Shown here: positions 58,694 to 64,000 of the stretch, in pieces
How positions within the stretch are numbered: the first letter of the stretch is position 1
Layout of the letters: each line of letters starts with the position of its first letter
Source: LD21 sp963715785
GTDB taxonomy: Bacteria; Bacteroidota; Bacteroidia; Bacteroidales; VadinHA17
Direction of reading: 5' to 3'
Length of the DNA stretch: 64,000 nt
NCBI GenBank assembly: GCA_963715785.1
Contig: OY970276.1
Coordinates: 3,038,001 to 3,102,000, forward strand
Made by a program: the position numbers and the translations under genes
Notes under the pieces: generated by a model
What the model saw: the letters and a program-made list of their open reading frames with translations, nothing else
What the model was told of the DNA's origin: nothing
Database searches by the model: none

Positions 58694-60358
58694 ATGATAA
58701 GATTTAAAATTTCTTCATTTGTGATCCCGATTTTGATTCTAAGCTCACTTCCGGTTATGGCTCAGTATCAGCCATCAGATAAGAAAATTTTCACGCGGCA
58801 GGATTCACTGCGCGGATCAATAACCCCTGAGAGAGCATGGTGGGATCTTACGTATTATCATCTTGATATTGCAGTAAATCCGACAGATAGTTCAATTCAT
58901 GGAACAAATACAGTGACATATAAAGTGCTTAAGCCTGAAAGAGTGATGCAGATTGATCTGCAGGAGCCGCTTATCCTGTCTAAGGCTGAACAGAATAATA
59001 CCTCCCTCAGGTTCAGTCGGGAAGGAAATGTTTACTGGATAGAACTAGCAGAGAAACAGGATACCGGTAAAATCTATTCTGTTGTCCTCACTTATGGAGG
59101 CCGCCCGAAAGTTTCAGTTAATCCTCCGTGGAGTGGCGGCATAACATGGAAGAGGGATAAAAACGGTCTTCCTTTTGTTGCCTCTGCCTGCCAGGGTGAT
59201 GGTGCAAGTTTATGGTGGCCCTGCAAAGATCATATGTACGATGAGCCCGACAGCATGCTTATCAGCGTGAATGTCCCGGATAACCTGATGGATGTTTCGA
59301 ACGGAAGGCTGAGAAGCATGGTAAAGCTTAAGAACAAAACAAAGACATATAACTGGTTTGTATCAAACCCTATCAGTAATTACAGTGTAAATATCAATGT
59401 TGCGGCATATACACATTTCTCAGAGATCTTTAATGGTGAAAAGGGGCCGCTTACCTGTGATTATTATGTACTTAAAGAGGATCTGGAAAAGGCGAAACTA
59501 CAGTTCAGACAAGTTCCCATGATGCTGACCGCATTTGAATACTGGTTCGGTCCCTATCCGTTTTATGAAGGCGGATACAAGCTGGTTGAAGCTCCTTATC
59601 TTGGAATGGAGCATCAGAGTTCGGTGACTTACGGAAACGGGTTCCGCAACGGATACCGGGGGACAGACCTGAGTAACAGCGGCTGGGGCTTGAAATTTGA
59701 TTTTATAATTATTCATGAATCGGCACATGAGTGGTTTGGAAATAACATAACATATAAAGATATTGCCGATATGTGGGTTCATGAGAGCTTCGCCAATTAT
59801 GCCGAAAGTCTCTATGTTGAGTACTATTACGGTAAGGAAGCAGGAAGCGAGTATGTTCTGGGTACAAGGGCCAATATTCTCAATGATAAACCGATCATAG
59901 GCATTTATAATGTAAACAACGAAGGATCACATGATATGTATTATAAGGGAGGAAACATGCTCAATACATTACGTCAGATAATTAATGATGATGAAAAATG
60001 GAGGAGCATTTTACGAGGGCTGAACAAGGATTTTTATCACCAGGTAGTTACTGGTTCGCAGATTGAAAATTATCTGAGCGAAAAAAGCGGTCTCGATCTT
60101 AAGCCTTTCTTTAATCAGTATCTCAGGGATATTAGAATTCCTGTCTTTGAATATTCGGTAAAAGGAAATCAACTTTCCTTCAGATGGAATAACTGTGTCA
60201 AGGGATTTAATATGCCTCTGAAGATTTACGTATCAGGTAAAGCACAATACATACAGCCAACCATGATTATAAAAACTGTTAAGCTGGATGTTGAAGATGC
60301 AGTAATCAGGGTAGATCCCGGGTACTATGTAGCTACCCTCAATGATACCGGAAAATAA
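58694..60358 (+). CDS. Secreted M1 family aminopeptidase
   Basis: 554 residues from the ATG at 58694; upstream in-frame codons to 58601 lie over the promoter and are rejected. A signal peptide ends near PVMAQ. The M1 motif is complete: E306 in GMEHQSS (GAMEN-like) and HESAH (H341, E342, H345), then E364 in WVHESF, the exact 18-residue spacing. It is shorter than the 850-residue M1 enzymes, lacking the C-terminal helical domain, as in leukotriene-A4-hydrolase-like short forms. It cleaves N-terminal residues from peptides outside the cytoplasm. Confidence 0.92.
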   Translation: MIRFKISSFVIPILILSSLPVMAQYQPSDKKIFTRQDSLRGSITPERAWWDLTYYHLDIAVNPTDSSIHGTNTVTYKVLKPERVMQIDLQEPLILSKAEQNNTSLRFSREGNVYWIELAEKQDTGKIYSVVLTYGGRPKVSVNPPWSGGITWKRDKNGLPFVASACQGDGASLWWPCKDHMYDEPDSMLISVNVPDNLMDVSNGRLRSMVKLKNKTKTYNWFVSNPISNYSVNINVAAYTHFSEIFNGEKGPLTCDYYVLKEDLEKAKLQFRQVPMMLTAFEYWFGPYPFYEGGYKLVEAPYLGMEHQSSVTYGNGFRNGYRGTDLSNSGWGLKFDFIIIHESAHEWFGNNITYKDIADMWVHESFANYAESLYVEYYYGKEAGSEYVLGTRANILNDKPIIGIYNVNNEGSHDMYYKGGNMLNTLRQIINDDEKWRSILRGLNKDFYHQVVTGSQIENYLSEKSGLDLKPFFNQYLRDIRIPVFEYSVKGNQLSFRWNNCVKGFNMPLKIYVSGKAQYIQPTMIIKTVKLDVEDAVIRVDPGYYVATLNDTGK

Positions 60359-60379
60359 AGTGCCGTACAATTTTAATTT

Positions 60380-60412
60380 GGGGCGGTTAAAAAGGACTTT
60401 TTCAACAGCCCC
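60380..60412. repeat. Long near-perfect hairpin between convergent peptidase genes
   Basis: GGGGC-g-GTT-AAAAAG pairs with CTTTTT-c-AAC-a-GCCCC around a two-base turn. No T-run follows on either strand, so it is a possible terminator without U-tract or a DNA structure element. Confidence 0.5.
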
Positions 60413-60477
60413 ACCAAAAATATAACCTGAAATAGCTGCGTACTCAATTTTCGCATATTTTCACAGCACTCTTATTT

Positions 60478-63297
60478 CTAACGTTTTACAAGCTCCGGCA
60501 TGCCGAATCCTATCTTTTCAAGAGGTTTCAGCTGTGTTGCTGCATCACCCACAATCACGTAATACATTTTATCGGGAAGAATATATTTATCCGTAATGGC
60601 TTTATCCTCTTCGAGAGTCATATTTTTTATTACGTTTTCATCCTGCTGCACATAATCGTACGGAAGTCCGTATTTTGACATGGTTGAAAGCATTCCAACC
60701 AGGGAGCCGTTTGTTTCGAATCTCAGCGCATTGGAGAGTATCATTGCGTTTTTTGTAAATTGAAGGTCCTTTTCATCCAGGCCCTGACGGTATTTCTCCA
60801 TTTCATCCTTAATGATTTTCACTGATTCGAAGGTAGCATCTGTTCTGACACTTGTAGTGGCTACAAATGGCGCCTTCACTTTCATCTCCTGGAAAAAACT
60901 CTGAACACCGTAAGAATAGCCTTTCTCCTCCCGCAATATCTGGTTCAGAATGCCTGAAAATGAACCGCCCAGCTTGTAGTTGACAAAATCCGCCTTTACA
61001 TAATCAGGATCGCTTCTGGAAAGCGCAAGATATCCTGCGTCTATGACTGACTGGCTTGATCCCGGGACATCAACAAAATAGATTTTTGATTTCTCCGGGT
61101 TTGGAGGCAGCGGGTATGAGTTTATTTTGACATCCTTTGCCTTCCAAAGGGTCTCCAGGGGTTTAAGTTCATTAAGAACCTGTTCCTTCGATACATTTCC
61201 GGCAACCAGTATTCTGGTAATGGAAGGGGAGAAATTATTATCGTAATAGTCCTTAAGATCATTTATTGTTATTTTCCCAACCGATTCCAATGTCCCCCTG
61301 GTGCTATAACCGAAAATGTTATCAGGGCCATATAGTAGTTTGTAGAATAGCTGCCCGGCAACAATCCTTGGCTGTGCTTCTGACTGAATAATTGTGTTTT
61401 CAGTGCGGGTGCGTGCCAGGGCAAATTCAGCAGTATCCCATCGCGGTTCAAGAAGAATCTCTTTCATCAGATCAGCAGTCTTGTTAAAGTTGCGGGAGAG
61501 TGCGCTTGCAGTTAAGTACATCTCTTCCCTCCCTGCGTTGAGGTTGATAGATGATCCCAGAAGTTCTATATCTTCCTCCAGCTTTTCCGGTGTTTTGTTC
61601 TTTGTCCCTTGTGGCAGAACACTGGCAACCATTCCAGCTACCCCGGGCAAAGCGATTTTATCCTGCAAAATCCCACCATCTATTACAAGACTTAATTCAA
61701 CCAGTGGCAATTCTTTATTTTCAATTCCATAAACCTTTATCCCGTTGGTAAGAGTGGCATTCCATACATCTGGCACTTTGACTTCCGGCGCCGGACCTGA
61801 AGGTGGTTCGACAGTCCTGTCGAAGGAGGATGGCGTTTTAACTATTTTCTCTTCCGCGGGTGGAGTTATTTCCACTTCGCTGGCTTCATTTATATTCTCT
61901 TCCGTAACCCCCGCAGGAACTGAGTTTTCAGCAGCCAGGCTGACCTCACCTTTTGGCACAAAGCTTATCACCAGATGCGGTTTGTCTTTAATGTATTTGT
62001 CATACGCCATCATGACATCATTAAGTGAAACCGCCTTGATGTTTGCAATATCTTTTTCGATATATCCGGGATCATTCAGGAGGGTATTATAGAAAGCCAG
62101 CTGTATTGACTTATCGAAATCGCTGCTTATTCCTTCATAAAAGCTTTTCTCACTTGAAGCTTTTACTCTTTCAATATCTTTTTCAGTTATTCCTTCTTTC
62201 TCGAAGAGCTTAAAACCTTCATTAACACCATCTTCTATATCTTTAAGAGATTTACCTTCATTGGCTCTGATAGTTATAGTGAATTCTCCGGCCAGCTCGC
62301 TTGAGTTGTTACTCGCTGATGTAGATGAGGTCAGATGTTTCTCTTTTACCAGCACTTTGTAAAGAGGCGCTTTTTTACCGGCAGCAAGTATTTTTGCAAG
62401 AAAATCAAGTGCATAGGTATCCTTTTGGTACGACTGAGGTACCGGCCATACAAGAGTCAGTTCGGGTGCATTGGCAAAATTATCCACATGGTAAATTCTT
62501 TTCGTCTGTTTCAAAACTGGTACCATAGCTGACCGTTTTGGCACTTCACCATGTGATTTTATTTCGCCGAAATATTTATTTATCAATATTTTAGCAGTAT
62601 CAGTGTTAAAATCTCCTGCAAGAACAAGGGTTGCATTATTCGGGCCATAAAAATGTTCATAATACGCTTTTACATCTGCCAGAGATGCATGCCTCAGATC
62701 GGCCATTTCACCTATCACTTCCCAGTTATACGGGTGATCAGGCGGATAAAGGTTTTTATCTATTACATAGTCAGTAAATCCATAAGGTGTATTATCTTCC
62801 CTTTGCCGTTTCTCATTTGTGACTACATTTTGCTGAACTGCCAGCGTGTGAGGGGTAACTGAGTTAATAAAGAAACCCATCCTGTCAGATTCAAGCCAGA
62901 GCACTTTTTCAAGCGCATTTCTAGGAAACATCTCATAATAAGTTGTGATATCCCGTTCTGTGAAACCATTATTCTCTCCTCCAAGCTCCTCGAGGATCTT
63001 ATCGAATCTTCCAGGAGCTACGTTTTCCGAACCTCCGAAGAGAAGATGTTCAAAAAGATGAGCAAAACCGGTCTTGCCAGGGATTTCCCTGGAAGAACCA
63101 ACATGATACATTATTGCGTAAGCGATTATCGGATTCGAATGATCAGTGCTCAATATGACCTGGAGTCCGTTTGGCATGACATACTTTTCATAATTGATCT
63201 TCAGCTTGTCGGTATCCGAGCTCTTGTTGCAGGCAGCTGCAGCCAAAAATAAAAGAGTAAAAGCAGAGATCTTGTATAAAAGACGGATCTTATTCAT
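60478..63297 (-). CDS. M16-family zinc peptidase lipoprotein (fused two-half form)
   Basis: 939 residues. Lipoprotein signal with lipobox AAAC (C23). The N-terminal half is active-like: HxxEH H80-L-F-E83-H84 in FAHLFEHLLFGG, and E162 in VVTNEKRQRE as third ligand. The second half (about 515-939) repeats the M16 fold without HxxEH and carries the later RxxxY-type segment (GYSYGVQSFFQE). Fused pitrilysin-type proteins of this length are common in Bacteroidota envelopes. It degrades peptides in the periplasm or at the surface. Confidence 0.92.
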   Translation of the reverse strand: MNKIRLLYKISAFTLLFLAAAACNKSSDTDKLKINYEKYVMPNGLQVILSTDHSNPIIAYAIMYHVGSSREIPGKTGFAHLFEHLLFGGSENVAPGRFDKILEELGGENNGFTERDITTYYEMFPRNALEKVLWLESDRMGFFINSVTPHTLAVQQNVVTNEKRQREDNTPYGFTDYVIDKNLYPPDHPYNWEVIGEMADLRHASLADVKAYYEHFYGPNNATLVLAGDFNTDTAKILINKYFGEIKSHGEVPKRSAMVPVLKQTKRIYHVDNFANAPELTLVWPVPQSYQKDTYALDFLAKILAAGKKAPLYKVLVKEKHLTSSTSASNNSSELAGEFTITIRANEGKSLKDIEDGVNEGFKLFEKEGITEKDIERVKASSEKSFYEGISSDFDKSIQLAFYNTLLNDPGYIEKDIANIKAVSLNDVMMAYDKYIKDKPHLVISFVPKGEVSLAAENSVPAGVTEENINEASEVEITPPAEEKIVKTPSSFDRTVEPPSGPAPEVKVPDVWNATLTNGIKVYGIENKELPLVELSLVIDGGILQDKIALPGVAGMVASVLPQGTKNKTPEKLEEDIELLGSSINLNAGREEMYLTASALSRNFNKTADLMKEILLEPRWDTAEFALARTRTENTIIQSEAQPRIVAGQLFYKLLYGPDNIFGYSTRGTLESVGKITINDLKDYYDNNFSPSITRILVAGNVSKEQVLNELKPLETLWKAKDVKINSYPLPPNPEKSKIYFVDVPGSSQSVIDAGYLALSRSDPDYVKADFVNYKLGGSFSGILNQILREEKGYSYGVQSFFQEMKVKAPFVATTSVRTDATFESVKIIKDEMEKYRQGLDEKDLQFTKNAMILSNALRFETNGSLVGMLSTMSKYGLPYDYVQQDENVIKNMTLEEDKAITDKYILPDKMYYVIVGDAATQLKPLEKIGFGMPELVKR

Positions 63298-63539
63298 TTT
63301 TAATAATTTAAGGTTATTTAATATTTTGCAGGAAAAAATTTGTCAATCTGAGAACATTAAATTTTCCGGTGTTTACTAAAAATAAACAAAGTTTGCGCAT
63401 ATAAGTTTCAGAATGATTAAACAGTATCTGTTTTTTTGTTTAAGAGGGACCATAGCCTTCAAGTTTGAAAAGTTCATCGGTATGCGTTCTGAATATTGGT
63501 TTTTTAAGTATATTTCGATAAGATATAATTCATAATAAA

Positions 63540-64000
63540 ATGAAAAGGAAACTCCTTTTATTTGTTTTTTGCCTGTATCCGGTGTTAATTATGGCTCAGC
63601 AAAAACCCATTCTGTCAGATATTTACAGTTATCTTGAAAATACAAGTGTTTTTGAGAGGAATCAGGAAGCCGGCCATACTCCTGTTATTCCATATCTTAC
63701 AGTAAAAGAAGCACTTATCAACGACAAATACAGATCAGACGGATTCATGTCTCTTAACGGTACATGGAAATTTCATTTTTCTGAGATACCCGAAGGAACA
63801 CCTGTTGACTTTTTCAAGGTTAATTTCAATGACAGGAAGTGGGATACAATACATGTACCTTCGAATTGGGAGATGCAAGGCTTCGGCGACCCGCTTTTTC
63901 GGAATGTTACAACTCCTTTTCCCGCAAATCCGCCACATATACCAAGAGAATATAACCCCACCGGGTCCTACAGAAGAAATTTTATCATTCCTGAAACATG
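63540..64000 (+). CDS. LacZ-type GH2 beta-galactosidase (partial, 3' end outside window)
   Basis: Open frame from ATG at 63540 to the window edge, about 153 codons. The signal peptide (LLLFVFCLYPVLIMAQ) is followed by SVFERNQEAGHTP and FMSLNGTWKFHFSE, then WDTIHVPSNWEMQGFGDPLF, all typical of the N-terminal jelly-roll of LacZ-type GH2 enzymes. The catalytic barrel lies beyond the window. It is divergent from the M16 gene with a 242-bp gap containing no clear full promoter. Confidence 0.88.
   Translation, partial: MKRKLLLFVFCLYPVLIMAQQKPILSDIYSYLENTSVFERNQEAGHTPVIPYLTVKEALINDKYRSDGFMSLNGTWKFHFSEIPEGTPVDFFKVNFNDRKWDTIHVPSNWEMQGFGDPLFRNVTTPFPANPPHIPREYNPTGSYRRNFIIPET

Noticed and set aside
1..64000. 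CRISPR arrays, insertion sequences, prophage, integrase, tRNA or rRNA genes
   Set aside because: No repeat-spacer array, terminal-repeat-flanked transposase, phage gene or cloverleaf/rRNA-like segment was recognised by reading both strands; a tRNA search tool was not available, so a missed tRNA is possible.

Overview
The window is chromosomal DNA from a member of the Bacteroidota, probably a Bacteroidales or Marinilabiliales-like anaerobe or facultative anaerobe. The evidence is the moderately AT-rich sequence, the recurrent promoter -7 element TAnnTTTG (with a TTTG/TTG at about -33 in the better examples), the rarity of Shine-Dalgarno sequences, and the protein families: a DUF5916 outer-membrane protein, a DUF4982-type GH2 enzyme, PepSY-like secreted proteins, a twin-arginine Gfo/Idh dehydrogenase and a DUF4197 protein. 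I saw no rRNA, tRNA, CRISPR array, insertion sequence, integrase or phage gene. The region reads as ordinary, densely packed chromosome.

Layout. 1-3.8 kb: the start of a DUF5916/CBM9-like outer-membrane protein (runs off the left edge), then nagB-nagA for N-acetylglucosamine catabolism. 3.9-5.7 kb: tatA convergent with a lipoprotein amidase. 5.9-10.3 kb: a four-gene molybdenum hydroxylase operon (XdhC maturation factor, MocA-like cytidylyltransferase, [2Fe-2S] subunit, molybdopterin subunit with its own Tat signal). 10.4-14.1 kb: a PepSY-type membrane protein, an OB-fold-like lipoprotein, an OmpR/HisKA two-component pair and a PepSY-like secreted protein. 14.2-22 kb: two Tat-exported sugar-metabolism proteins, a mutarotase-fold-like protein, several small secreted proteins (one Met/Gly-rich) and a YdjC/ChbG deacetylase. 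22-27.7 kb: a signalling block of single-domain receiver, hybrid histidine kinase with Hpt domain, NtrC-type sigma-54 activator and a membrane-anchored coiled-coil protein. 27.9-35 kb: envelope lipoproteins, a rubredoxin-like membrane fusion, an HtrA-like protease without export signal, an alcohol dehydrogenase, and VOC and PNPOx proteins. 35-40.3 kb: a stand-alone SecD-P1-like protein, DHFR/RibD-like and SRPBCC proteins, DUF4197 and a second hybrid kinase. 40.5-46.9 kb: a tight minus-strand operon (DoxX, beta-barrel, two GT2 glycosyltransferases, pterin carbinolamine dehydratase, SDR), divergent from an AraC regulator and a YceI/extradiol-dioxygenase pair. 47-64 kb: a cold-shock protein, a lysozyme-like protein, GH42-like and GH2 glycosidases, a metallo-beta-lactamase-fold hydrolase, a large M28-type peptidase, M1 and M16 peptidases, and the start of a LacZ-type GH2 enzyme.

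Taken together this is the genome of a scavenger of polysaccharides and peptides. It has amino-sugar and galactoside catabolism, several secreted peptidases, a Tat system with at least three candidate substrates here, and several phosphorelay systems. The most unusual items are these: the phosphorelay block, with a 10-bp inverted repeat abutting the kinase start codon and a sigma-54-like site before the coiled-coil gene; the stand-alone SecD periplasmic domain; the M28-like peptidase with about 700 unexplained N-terminal residues; the Met-rich repeat protein; and the rubredoxin-membrane fusion. Functions are assigned by reading sequence motifs, without database searches.
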